From Marinomonas rhizomae (lineage in GTDB: Bacteria; Pseudomonadota; Gammaproteobacteria; Pseudomonadales; Marinomonadaceae), in NCBI RefSeq assembly GCF_024397855.1, contig NZ_CP073343.1, forward strand, positions 806,001 to 870,000: a stretch of 64,000 nt of DNA, written 5' to 3'. The translations under genes and the position numbers were made by a program. The notes beneath the pieces were generated by a model. The model made no database searches, was not told where the DNA came from, and was given only the letters and a program-made list of their open reading frames with translations. This document shows, piece after piece, positions 9,249 through 16,804 of this stretch (positions are counted from its first letter, which is position 1; each line of letters opens with the position of its first letter).

Positions 9249-9871
9249 TCAGCAGAGGCGGGAGTGGGCTTCTTCGTGTGTTGAATAGGTTCGTCTTTTC
9301 GTTACTCGCTTCTTATTAGTTGCGAAAAAGATCTCGGCAACGGCGATAATGTTATCGTTGCGCATGATCTTGGATGCACAATGCGCACGACAGAGCTCTC
9401 CCTTATCACGAAGGCTTTGTTGTGTTCATGGACTTGGCAATGTGGCATTCTTTTATACGCTCTAATAGTCTTAAGTTCTCAGTCTCTCGATCAGGTAAAG
9501 GCTTTTTTAATCATGCGTAACAGCCGCTTCGATGAATTTTGAAGGTGTAACACATCGGCTGAATGGAATGCTCTTGTTGATGGTCGCGAACAAAGGCGTA
9601 CTATGCTCTGGGTTGTGGGTAAAGTGTCTTACGGCCTTTTTTGGAGTGTTATGTTCCTCCGCGATCGGTCCAGGCTTGGATTTGAGTAGAGGGTTCCCAG
9701 AGGTTGAATAAAGGTCTTCAGATGACTGAAGTTGTGATAGCTCTTCATGTATTTTAATTCAAGCGTAAGCTATGAGTGGTTGTGTCTAGCTGTTGAGTCG
9801 CTCCATCAACAGAATGGCCATTATTTAACGGCTTCTCTTTTGAGCTTTTCAGGGTTGCGTTTAGGTGTCAT
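9249..9871 (-). pseudogene. Decayed IS3-family transposase (orfA/orfB remnants)
   Basis: No intact gene occupies this stretch, but short minus-strand pieces in order resemble an IS3-type transposase. From 9871, MTPKRNPEKLKREAVK (then stop) resembles an OrfA N-terminus. After a frameshift, NNGHSVDGATQQLDTTTHSL resembles the OrfA helix-turn-helix (compare GYSV..AA..L.VTTHSL in the family). Near the end an open stretch at 9249-9425 reads LRDKGELC...KIMRNDNIIAVA, like the HTH_21 region of OrfB (LRD.G..C...R...LM...GI.A). Several stops and frameshifts intervene, and the DDE catalytic domain is missing: the remnant stops 14 bases from the heptamer array. Terminal inverted repeats were not found. 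Confidence 0.6.
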
Positions 9872-10300
9872 GAAGCGCCTCTTATTTAACTAAATTTTAA
9901 CGTTGATGCTTGTCTTGTGGTTGCGTGGAGTCATTTTAGTTGCTTGTGTATAAGTTTATGTCTTAATGGTTGTTGTCTTTTGTTGGTTGTTTGGGGTTTT
10001 GGTGGTGGTGTGGCTGATGTGTTTTTTATGGTGTTGGTGGTTTGGGGTACGCTAAGGCTTATGGGGTGTGCTTTTGTGTTGTTTTTAGGTGGTGTGTGAG
10101 TGCTTTGTTATGTGGTCGGGCTTGTGTGCTCTAATGGTGGGTGTTTGTATTGTGGGTTTTGGCTTAGGTTTCTGTTGTGGATAAAATTGTTGATAAGGTT
10201 TTGTTTTATCTATGGTAGCTGAGAAATGGTAATGAATTTGTTGTGTAAGGAATTCTTAGTGAGCATGATAAGGTGTTGAATCTTAAGTAGAAACTGCTAA
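9872..10300. other. Gene-free, GT-rich stretch
   Basis: About 9900-10170 is strongly strand-asymmetric: long runs of G and T on the plus strand with few C and A (for example around 9985-10060). A 60-codon frame at 9917-10099 exists only because of this composition; it has no ribosome site and a low-complexity hydrophobic translation. I see no RNA gene, repeat unit or promoter. Confidence 0.6.
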
Positions 10301-10384
<84 letters not shown>

Positions 10385-10399
10385 ACAGCAGCGCGACGT

Positions 10400-10428
10400 A
10401 TAATATACATCGCGCCCTACTATGTAAA
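10400..10428 (-). promoter_or_regulatory. Promoter of tRNA-Tyr
   Basis: On the minus strand TTTACA (-35, 10423-10428) and TATTAT (-10, 10400-10405) are spaced by 17 bases, followed by the GC-rich stretch CGTCGCGCTGC before the tRNA. Good fit to a sigma-70 stable-RNA promoter. Confidence 0.65.
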
Positions 10429-10435
10429 CACTTTT

Positions 10436-11389
10436 TTAAGATTTATTTAGTAATTTTTCTAATTTAGCCTTCATGCGCTCTTCAGGAGATAAATTGTCAT
10501 AAATATCTTCTTGCTTAGGTGCGCTTTTTGGGGATGATTTAGGTTTTGAGTGTGTTTTATTCTTAGGCTGCGCTTTTACATTGTTGCGATTAGGTTGAGC
10601 TGGTCTTTCTTTTGTGGGTCTGCTGGTTGTCGCTGTTTTGGCTTTTGCTGGAATCATGGATTCAGGCAAAGCTGGCTCGTTATTAACGGCAACGCCTTCT
10701 AAATCGATTCGTGGCTGACCAGACTGAAGGCATTTCTTGTATCTGTCTGAGCGCGTATAAGCGGCAAGAGCGCGTTTTTGTTTGCTAGCGTTAAAGTCTT
10801 CATCCAGCACCATATCTTTGTCTATGCCGACTTTTAGAGGCTTGGGTTGATTCCAGTCAAACGCTTTGGGGTAACGGTCTTCAAGCAATTTGATTAGACG
10901 GCGATTGTTCTTTTGATTTTTTTGACGTTTTCTTTGTTCCGGCGTCAAAGTCGCTATCTCTGTCGTGCTGTCGCTTGCTTCTTGTACGCTAGTGTCGGTA
11001 TCGACTAGTTTGTCGTCTTCTTGCAAGCCGTTAAGCTCAGGTTGTTGTGTGGTCATGTAATCAATCTGTTCTGTTGTCGTGGTTGTGGTGCTGCTTTCAG
11101 CATGCTCGTGCAATAAGTCAAAGTTAAGTTGATATTCAACTGCGTCTGATTTTATTGCTTGCTCCGGGGCTGATGCGTCGTTTAAAAGATCAAGAGAGTC
11201 TTCAATGTAGAGCTGCAATTGATCTTCAGTTGAGCGATCGGCCATGTGTTGCAATAGGTCCATTGAAGCGCTGTACTCAATGGAAGGATCGTTCTTTTCC
11301 TTTAATCTTTGTATTTCCTCGTTCGCATCTTCTAGCTGCTGTGTTAGCCAGTTAATCCTTGCTTCGAGTTTAGCAATAAGTTGTTCCAT
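10436..11389 (-). CDS. ProQ/FinO-domain RNA-binding protein with N-terminal coiled coil
   Basis: A 317-residue protein of probable RNA-chaperone function. The ProQ/FinO domain is central (about residues 150-235): RYPKAFDW, PKPLKVGID, ALAAYTRSDRYKKCLQSG and RIDLEGVAV are its signature segments. Unlike E. coli ProQ, where the domain is N-terminal, here it follows a 33-residue coiled coil (EQLIAKLEARINWLTQQLED) and an acidic linker of about 110 residues that contains a duplicated motif (IEYSASMDLLQHMADRS at 37-53, VEYQLNFDLLHEHAESS at 84-100). The C-terminal tail is rich in Lys, Pro and Ser and ends in a short helix EERMKAKLEKLLNKS. It is the last gene of the zapB cluster; the ATG at 11389 lies 13 bases after the preceding small gene. 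The ribosome site is weak. Confidence 0.85.
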   Translation of the reverse strand: MEQLIAKLEARINWLTQQLEDANEEIQRLKEKNDPSIEYSASMDLLQHMADRSTEDQLQLYIEDSLDLLNDASAPEQAIKSDAVEYQLNFDLLHEHAESSTTTTTTEQIDYMTTQQPELNGLQEDDKLVDTDTSVQEASDSTTEIATLTPEQRKRQKNQKNNRRLIKLLEDRYPKAFDWNQPKPLKVGIDKDMVLDEDFNASKQKRALAAYTRSDRYKKCLQSGQPRIDLEGVAVNNEPALPESMIPAKAKTATTSRPTKERPAQPNRNNVKAQPKNKTHSKPKSSPKSAPKQEDIYDNLSPEERMKAKLEKLLNKS

Positions 11390-11402
11390 AAAGACACAAG
11401 GC

Positions 11403-11570
11403 TCAATTTTTTATTGGAGTCAGCGGAATACTGGGTGTATTGCTTGTGCCAATCATTTCTTTTCGCTGATTTTCATTTGGCAGCGTGACGGAGATATAGC
11501 TCTCACTTTGCCACCATACGTAAATCGTTGTTATTAGCAAACTAGCGCCGAAAAGAGGTAGTAACTTCAT
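11403..11570 (-). CDS. Small membrane-anchored protein (55 aa), unrecognised
   Basis: A short frame that fits tightly in its operon: its ATG (11568-11570) starts 5 bases after the stop of the barrel gene and its TGA is 13 bases before the ProQ-domain gene. The product starts MKLLPLFGASLLITTIYVWW, a single N-terminal membrane helix, followed by about 33 polar residues ending PLTPIKN. It is also compatible with a long signal anchor. I do not recognise a family. The upstream sequence has no strong ribosome site, so expression may depend on coupling. Confidence 0.55.
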   Translation of the reverse strand: MKLLPLFGASLLITTIYVWWQSESYISVTLPNENQRKEMIGTSNTPSIPLTPIKN

Positions 11571-11575
11571 TTTAC

Positions 11576-12049
11576 TTAGAAAGTAAGTCCTGCACCAATC
11601 ATGACATGTTTGTCATAGGTTTTGTTGCTGCTGTTTAAAATTTTAACAAAAATATCCATTCGTGACGTGTTGGAAGTTGCGATACGAAAGCCTGCTTCTG
11701 GGTAATATACCATGTCATCAAGGAATGAAATGCCACCGCCTATAAAGGACCACATCGGGACGCCTGGAAATATTTGAAATGCTGGTGTGGCGCTATAAAA
11801 GCGAGATCCTACAGTAACCGAGCTTTCAAATTGTTCGCCCAATACAAATGAGAAACCGCCATAGAAGGAAATGTTTTCTGGTAAAGTGTATTCCATTTCT
11901 GCATTAATGATAGACGTGATATTACTATGATTGGTGTCACTGTTTGGTCGTGCTGCGGTCGACTCGAAAGTAATTAGACTCGCAATTTGGTCTTGAGCAG
12001 ATGCGTGAGCACTAACTAGAACTAAAGTTGCAAGTAGAAGTGATTTCAT
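11576..12049 (-). CDS. Small outer-membrane beta-barrel-like protein, unknown function
   Basis: A 157-residue exported protein: signal peptide MKSLLLATLVLVSAHASAQ (cleavage after ASA), then alternating amphipathic strands rich in Gly, Ser and aromatic residues, ending in phenylalanine (IGAGLTF), as outer-membrane barrels do. The length suits a small eight-stranded barrel. The family is not recognised with certainty; it vaguely resembles OmpW/YfaZ-like barrels. The ATG overlaps the zapB stop by four bases (ATGA), which argues for translational coupling. Confidence 0.6.
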   Translation of the reverse strand: MKSLLLATLVLVSAHASAQDQIASLITFESTAARPNSDTNHSNITSIINAEMEYTLPENISFYGGFSFVLGEQFESSVTVGSRFYSATPAFQIFPGVPMWSFIGGGISFLDDMVYYPEAGFRIATSNTSRMDIFVKILNSSNKTYDKHVMIGAGLTF

Positions 12050-12276
12050 TGTTTGTCGTCCATTTGGTTTAGTCTATTTAGCATTTGGGAAAGAGATGAC
12101 TCCCAATTAGACTGTTGTTCTTTTGTTTGATTTAAAGTTTTTTCAATTTCGCTTTTTTCTTCGCTTAGCTCGTAGTTTTGCATTTCTAATTCTGAAATTC
12201 GTTTGCGTAGGGAGGAGATTTCTTCTACGGCGTCATTGATGCGTTGTTCTAAGTGGTGTAGTAGTTCGTTATTCAT
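12046..12276 (-). CDS. zapB: Cell division protein ZapB (coiled coil)
   Basis: A 76-residue protein predicted to be almost entirely coiled coil. It follows E. coli ZapB (81 residues) in order: LEQRINDAVEEISSLRKRI, ISELEMQN, and the telling KEQQSNWESSLSQMLNRL near the end (E. coli KEQQNGWQERLQALLGRM). ZapB is a cytosolic Z-ring-associated factor that joins FtsZ/ZapA to the chromosome terminus protein MatP. Here it opens a four-gene minus-strand cluster with an outer-membrane protein, a small membrane protein and a ProQ-domain protein. Confidence 0.82.
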   Translation of the reverse strand: MNNELLHHLEQRINDAVEEISSLRKRISELEMQNYELSEEKSEIEKTLNQTKEQQSNWESSLSQMLNRLNQMDDKQ

Positions 12277-12335
12277 TATATGTGTCCTAAAAAATAAAAA
12301 TCGCCATTAGTATGTAGGGCGTCATTTTGTAAAAA

Positions 12336-13529
12336 TTACCAAGCAATTACAACATCTTGTTGTTGCACGTTTAGTATGTGAGAGTCAACAACAAGTTCCC
12401 CAACAGAAAAGTTGGGTTGTACTTGCTTGATTGTAACACTGATATTGGCGTTATTCAGCTGAGTTTGAGCTGATTGTAACTGGTTGAAAACCTCGTAGCG
12501 ACGATAAACATTGAATTTATCGCCTTGTTTAATTCCTGCCAGCGACCCTGCTGATATATGTATTCTATTACCTTCAGTGCGAAAAATATTTGCAATAAAA
12601 GGCTGGCACCTGAGTTGCTCGCTGGTATCTAACGCACTTTCTTTTAATGCTTGTTCTACAACTTTACCATAATGTACAGTCCAAAACTTCGCGCTTCCAA
12701 AACCGATTCGTGCATGATCAGTCACATCCCAGTTGCCTACTTCACTATAACGGTGCTCGAACAATAGTGCACCACTAAATCCATCATATATATAGATATC
12801 GACCACAAAATTTCTTTCTTTATCAATTCCTTCATCTAATAAGTCTTTTACGTTCTTGTCGTCTGGATATCTTAGGTATGATTCTCCAATATCTCTAATA
12901 ACCCCACTCATTATATACTGGACTCCAAGCTGTTCACTGATTCTAGTGACATTTGTCAGTGAGCCATCGTAGTTGGTAGATGAAGGGGCATTGATAAGGT
13001 CTGGGTAGATGGCAATATTGGTTGCTGTTAGGGCTCTTAGGTAGCCTTTTTTATTTATTTCGTTAGCTAAATCTTTTGGTAATTCTCTGGAAATATTACT
13101 TAGTTCACCCAATCTAGCTTGCTGTGGAACTTGTAATTCGAAACCAGTAATGCCAATGGTTTTTTTGTAGTAATTGGTTGGGCCTGTGCTGCATTGTGAA
13201 TCAGGAGTAACGTCTACACGAGCAATAACAGTAAGGAAGTCTCCATCTTGTTCTTCGGAAATAATCCGGGCTTGCTGTACACGGCCAGAGCTCCTAATTT
13301 CCAAATTTGACTCTAATTCGCCATTATAAAGCTCATCTTTAACATTAACTCTGGAACTAGACTCAAGAACCGCTTGTTTAATCGCTTGTTGAGTTGCTCT
13401 GTAGCGAGCATCGGCAATATCGTTGTCATAAATGACGGCTTCACCTTTTGCATCAACGCTTCTTGCATAAGCGGTACAGCACAGAAGAATGCTTAACGTA
13501 GCAGCGAGTAATCGAATTAAGACAAACAT
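12336..13529 (-). CDS. flgT: Flagellar assembly protein FlgT (H-ring)
   Basis: A 397-residue periplasmic protein with signal peptide (MFVLIRLLAATLSILLCCTAYA). FlgT forms part of the H-ring that surrounds the LP ring of sodium-driven or polar flagella in Vibrio and relatives. The three-part layout is visible: an N-terminal LPP20-like segment (residues about 23-110: GEAVIYDNDIADARYRATQQAIKQAV), a TolB-N-like middle domain (about 125-310: IGITGFEL, QLGVQYIMSG, VDIYIYDGFSGALLFEHRYS) and a C-terminal beta domain (SAGSLAGIKQGDKFNVYRRYEV). It starts 3 bases after flgP, so they form an operon. No flgO is present next to them. Confidence 0.9.
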   Translation of the reverse strand: MFVLIRLLAATLSILLCCTAYARSVDAKGEAVIYDNDIADARYRATQQAIKQAVLESSSRVNVKDELYNGELESNLEIRSSGRVQQARIISEEQDGDFLTVIARVDVTPDSQCSTGPTNYYKKTIGITGFELQVPQQARLGELSNISRELPKDLANEINKKGYLRALTATNIAIYPDLINAPSSTNYDGSLTNVTRISEQLGVQYIMSGVIRDIGESYLRYPDDKNVKDLLDEGIDKERNFVVDIYIYDGFSGALLFEHRYSEVGNWDVTDHARIGFGSAKFWTVHYGKVVEQALKESALDTSEQLRCQPFIANIFRTEGNRIHISAGSLAGIKQGDKFNVYRRYEVFNQLQSAQTQLNNANISVTIKQVQPNFSVGELVVDSHILNVQQQDVVIAW

Positions 13530-13532
13530 TGT

Positions 13533-14180
13533 TTACTCAATGCTATAAAAGTTGGTCGTCGGAGTGGCGTTTTCAACATTAATGGCGCGGTATCCTGGTT
13601 GAATTCTGCAGTTTGGATCAGATTGGATGTTTGAAGAGCTTAAGCACTGGCGGAAGTTCTCTTGTAAGGCCATCTCTACAACAGTTTCGAATGTACCGTC
13701 TTCGTGCTCGCGCTGAGAGACAACTTTCGCTCCCACTAGGTAGGCATCAACATAGGTTCTTAATTCATCGTTTTGCATGACCATGTTACTCAAGGAGCTT
13801 GAACCATCAATTTTTAAACCATAAACACGCTCTGATAGGTTTCGATATGCGTCTAGCATAGAGCTGCGTAGTGTCATAATGCGCGCCTGAGATTTGGTTA
13901 GGCGTTTATTTGTCATCATTGCGGCATAGCCTGTAGCTGTCACAATGACGGGTTCTTGTTTAATAACGGCAATGCTGTTGTTGGCATTTAAAGCGCCGCT
14001 TTGCAAAGTACCGTTCTGTGGTTGTGTATAACGACCAGAACCATTGCCAACTATGTTGCCATTACAAGGTGCGACGGTTGTACAAGTTGTGCCGGCGGCG
14101 CTTTGTTGACCGAGGTTTTGACAACCCGCTAGGGTGATGGCACCTATGGCTATAAAAAATATTCGAAGTGATAGTGTCAT
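13533..14180 (-). CDS. flgP: Flagellar outer-membrane lipoprotein FlgP (LPP20 family)
   Basis: A 215-residue lipoprotein: signal peptide with lipobox ending TLAGC (Cys20), a low-complexity linker, then an LPP20 domain (about residues 75-185: VTATGYAAM, SQARIMTLRSSMLDAYRNLSERVYGLKIDG, VVSQREHEDGTFETVVEMAL). FlgP is an outer-membrane H-ring component of vibrio-type flagella. It is the first gene of flgP-flgT. The sequence upstream (14181-14573) is shared with the divergent dinB. Confidence 0.88.
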   Translation of the reverse strand: MTLSLRIFFIAIGAITLAGCQNLGQQSAAGTTCTTVAPCNGNIVGNGSGRYTQPQNGTLQSGALNANNSIAVIKQEPVIVTATGYAAMMTNKRLTKSQARIMTLRSSMLDAYRNLSERVYGLKIDGSSSLSNMVMQNDELRTYVDAYLVGAKVVSQREHEDGTFETVVEMALQENFRQCLSSSNIQSDPNCRIQPGYRAINVENATPTTNFYSIE

Positions 14181-14573
14181 GGTGGTGCCCTTGTATGGAA
14201 GTCCTTACATTAATATCCTGAGTCTAGTAGCCACTAAATTTAAATGGTGTGCTTTTCAACTAAGCGATGAATCGCTTCAGGTGTAACTATTCGTAGTTTG
14301 TTCAAAAAAGCTTTATTTTTCAATATGCCTAATCCGATGGACAAAATGTAAACCATTTTGCTCTACAGCGTCCATGTTTGGGGGCTTAAAAAAGCACTTT
14401 TTCTTTGATTTTTGTAATAAAACTGTTCTTTTCATGTGTTTTTTAAGATTTGCTTAATTATTTTACGGTCTGTAGGTTTTTTCTAGAAGTGTCTTTACAA
14501 TTTTTATAGGGGATGAAGGTCTTTTTGAAATGGTATAAACTGTTTTTTTATACAGTGCTTTTCGGGTGTTACA
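14181..14573. other. Divergent intergenic region between flgP and dinB
   Basis: 393 bases without a gene. It holds the LexA box described separately and two short hairpins: AAGCGAT-GA-ATCGCTT (14262-14277) and CAAAATG-TAAAC-CATTTTG (14342-14360). I looked for flagellar-type sigma-28 and sigma-54 promoters ahead of flgP and found no convincing match. The rest is AT-rich. Confidence 0.6.
14540..14555 (+). promoter_or_regulatory. LexA binding site (SOS box) of dinB
   Basis: CTGTTTTTTTATACAG matches the CTG-N10-CAG SOS consensus exactly at both ends and has the AT-rich core. It ends 18 bases before the dinB start codon, so bound LexA would cover the promoter or initiation region. Confidence 0.85.
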
Positions 14574-15632
14574 TTGCAGAATCGTAAGATTATTCATATC
14601 GATGCTGATTGTTTTTACGCAGCGATAGAGATGCGCGACGACCCTGGTCTGCGTGATGTTCCTATTGCAATTGGTGGCCCTGAAAGTGGTCGAAGTGTGT
14701 TGTCGACCGCTAACTACGCGGCTCGTGTTTTTGGTGTGCGTTCTGCTATGCCAACGTCAGTCGCTAAGCGACTTTGTCCTGCATTGTTAGTGATACCTGG
14801 AAATATGAATAAATATCGAATTGCCTCAGAGCAAATGCACGCCATTTTTCGTGATTTTACCGATGTTATTGAGCCTTTATCATTGGATGAAGCTTATTTG
14901 GATGTAACGAATACAACGGACTTTCAAGGTAGTGCAACACGAATAGCAGAAGAAATTCGTTCACGAATATCCAAAGAAGTAGGGATTACTGTATCGGCTG
15001 GCGTGGCGACAAACAAATTTATTGCGAAAGTGGCGAGTGATTGGGATAAGCCAGATGGTTTGACTGTGGTTACACCAGCAAAGCAGTTTGAATTTGTTTC
15101 TAATGTCCCTGTTAAGTTTATTTCTGGTATTGGTCGCGTAGCGCAAGAAAAATTAGCCGCATTGGGAGTCTTTAAATGCTCTGATTTGCAGGCTTTGGAC
15201 TTTTCGGTTTTGCAGAAAAGCTTTGGTAGTATGGCATTTCGGTTATCGCAGTTTGCCCTTGGGATTGATGACCGACCAGTAACTGTTTCTCGTGAAAGGA
15301 AAAGTGTTTCTGTGGAGCATACGTTTTCAAAAGACTTACTTGATCTTCCGGCCTGTCAGGCTGTTTTGCCTCTTTTGCTTGCAGATTTAAAAAAACGGAT
15401 GACAGGAAGAAACTTTGAGTCACAGCTAAGTAAATATTATCTTAAAGTGAAATTTGACGATTTTAAGCAAACCACGATTGAGCAGCCAATTAAGGCTAAA
15501 TTGTCAGATGAGGTGTTTTCACAACTTTTGCAGCAGGCGTATTCTCGCTCTCGGCGTCCAGTTCGTTTGATTGGTGTAGGGTATCGATTATCGCCACCAG
15601 AACCACATCAGTTGAATTTACCTTTTGTTTAA
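14574..15632 (+). CDS. dinB: DNA polymerase IV (Y family)
   Basis: Error-prone translesion polymerase of the SOS response. The 352 residues match the family length. Catalytic residues are visible in HIDADCFYAAIE (first Asp, residue 9 or so) and PLSLDEAYLD (Asp-Glu pair near residue 103), with GVATNKFIAKVAS and the helix-hairpin-helix region ISGIGRVAQEKLAALG. The C-terminal end NLPFV resembles a beta-clamp binding motif (QLNLPF). The start is TTG at 14574: the active-site Asp lies so close to the N-terminus that no later start is possible. Regulated by the LexA box immediately upstream. Confidence 0.95.
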   Translation: MQNRKIIHIDADCFYAAIEMRDDPGLRDVPIAIGGPESGRSVLSTANYAARVFGVRSAMPTSVAKRLCPALLVIPGNMNKYRIASEQMHAIFRDFTDVIEPLSLDEAYLDVTNTTDFQGSATRIAEEIRSRISKEVGITVSAGVATNKFIAKVASDWDKPDGLTVVTPAKQFEFVSNVPVKFISGIGRVAQEKLAALGVFKCSDLQALDFSVLQKSFGSMAFRLSQFALGIDDRPVTVSRERKSVSVEHTFSKDLLDLPACQAVLPLLLADLKKRMTGRNFESQLSKYYLKVKFDDFKQTTIEQPIKAKLSDEVFSQLLQQAYSRSRRPVRLIGVGYRLSPPEPHQLNLPFV

Positions 15633-15702
15633 AAATGTAAATTCCAACCAATTTTGCAGCTTCTAACTATACTGAAGAATGAATAATTCGGAGGTGCTCA
15701 TT

Positions 15703-16683
15703 ATGTTGAAACAACAGAGTAAGTTTGATTATACAAATTTAAGTATGCCTGACCCTTTGTCGCATAGGTTGCGTTTTGAAGTGGAGCAAACATTGAGTTG
15801 TTTGTATGCAGATGCTTCTTTGGTCGATCAAATGGATGAATTGTATCTCCCTTTTTCTAGTTGGCTAAGTCAAAAAGCGCATTCTGGGAAAGGGCCTTTA
15901 GTTGTTGGTGTTGGTGGTGCTCAAGGGTGTGGGAAAACCACATTTTGTAGTGTTATTAGTCGAATATTAAAGAAGGGGTTTGACCTGAACAGTATTGTAA
16001 TCAGTTTGGACGACTTATATAGCACTCGGCAAGATCGGATGAAGTTTGCCAATCAAACAACCCCAATGTTTTCTGTACGAGGTGTGCCTGGAACTCATGA
16101 TGTCGACTTTGCTCTTTCTCTTTTTGAGCGCTTGAAAAACCTTAAAGATGGGGAGGTGATGAAGTTTCCTCGTTTTGATAAGTCGATTGATGACCGAAAA
16201 GCGGTTCATTTATGGCAAGAGGTTCAGGGTCCTGTTGATATTGTTTTATTTGAAGGTTGGTGTGTTGGTGCGCCGCCAATGGTTGAAGGCTTGGGTCAAG
16301 CATTGAATGAGCTTGAGGCGGAAATGGATGCCGATGGTTTGTGGCGTAATAAAGTGAATCAACTCTTAAAAGAGGATTATAAGTCGTTATTTTCACAAAT
16401 TGATCTGATGGCTTGGATGCAGGCTCCAGACTACAACGTTGTCTATCATTGGCGTAATAAACAAGAGCGGGTTTTAGAAAACCATCTTCATGATATTCAT
16501 GGTGTCCTACTAGATACCATTGATTTGAAAGTAATGTCTTCAGAAGAGTTGAAACGATTCATGCAATATTACGAAAGGCTGACGCGACACATGTTAGCTG
16601 TGATGCCAAGTAAGGCGGATGTGCTATTTAAGTTAAATGAAAAACAGGAAGTAATGGAAATGCGCTTCCCAGTTGAGCACTAA
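15703..16683 (+). CDS. P-loop kinase of the COG4240 / D-glycerate 3-kinase type
   Basis: A 326-residue cytosolic kinase-like protein. The Walker A motif GGAQGCGKTTF (about residue 70) is followed by SLDDLYSTR, RGVPGTHD, PRFDKSIDDR and FEGWCVG, the set typical of the plant glycerate-kinase/YggC-like group in the PRK/uridine-kinase superfamily. The likely reaction is ATP-dependent phosphorylation of D-glycerate, but related proteins are uncharacterised, so the substrate is inference. The start at 15703 is chosen because GGAGGTG (15690-15696) stands 6 bases before it; the upstream ATG at 15679 lacks such a site. Monocistronic, with a terminator at 16757-16792. Confidence 0.78.
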   Translation: MLKQQSKFDYTNLSMPDPLSHRLRFEVEQTLSCLYADASLVDQMDELYLPFSSWLSQKAHSGKGPLVVGVGGAQGCGKTTFCSVISRILKKGFDLNSIVISLDDLYSTRQDRMKFANQTTPMFSVRGVPGTHDVDFALSLFERLKNLKDGEVMKFPRFDKSIDDRKAVHLWQEVQGPVDIVLFEGWCVGAPPMVEGLGQALNELEAEMDADGLWRNKVNQLLKEDYKSLFSQIDLMAWMQAPDYNVVYHWRNKQERVLENHLHDIHGVLLDTIDLKVMSSEELKRFMQYYERLTRHMLAVMPSKADVLFKLNEKQEVMEMRFPVEH

Positions 16684-16756
16684 GCCTTAACGTCAAAAGT
16701 TTGTTTATAAAGCGAGTGTAGTAGATTCAATGTGTCGAGTGATAAACGTCAATATG

Positions 16757-16792
16757 ATAGGCTATGGCGAATTGCGATAGCCTATTTTTTTT
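16757..16792 (+). terminator. Rho-independent terminator
   Basis: ATAGGCTAT (16757-16765) pairs with ATAGCCTAT (16777-16785), followed by seven T. It ends the kinase-like gene. Confidence 0.75.
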
Positions 16793-16804
16793 GGAGTGTT
16801 GAAA

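Noticed and set aside
9917..10099. A 60-codon hydrophobic frame
   Set aside because: Product of GT-rich composition; no ribosome site, no recognisable features.
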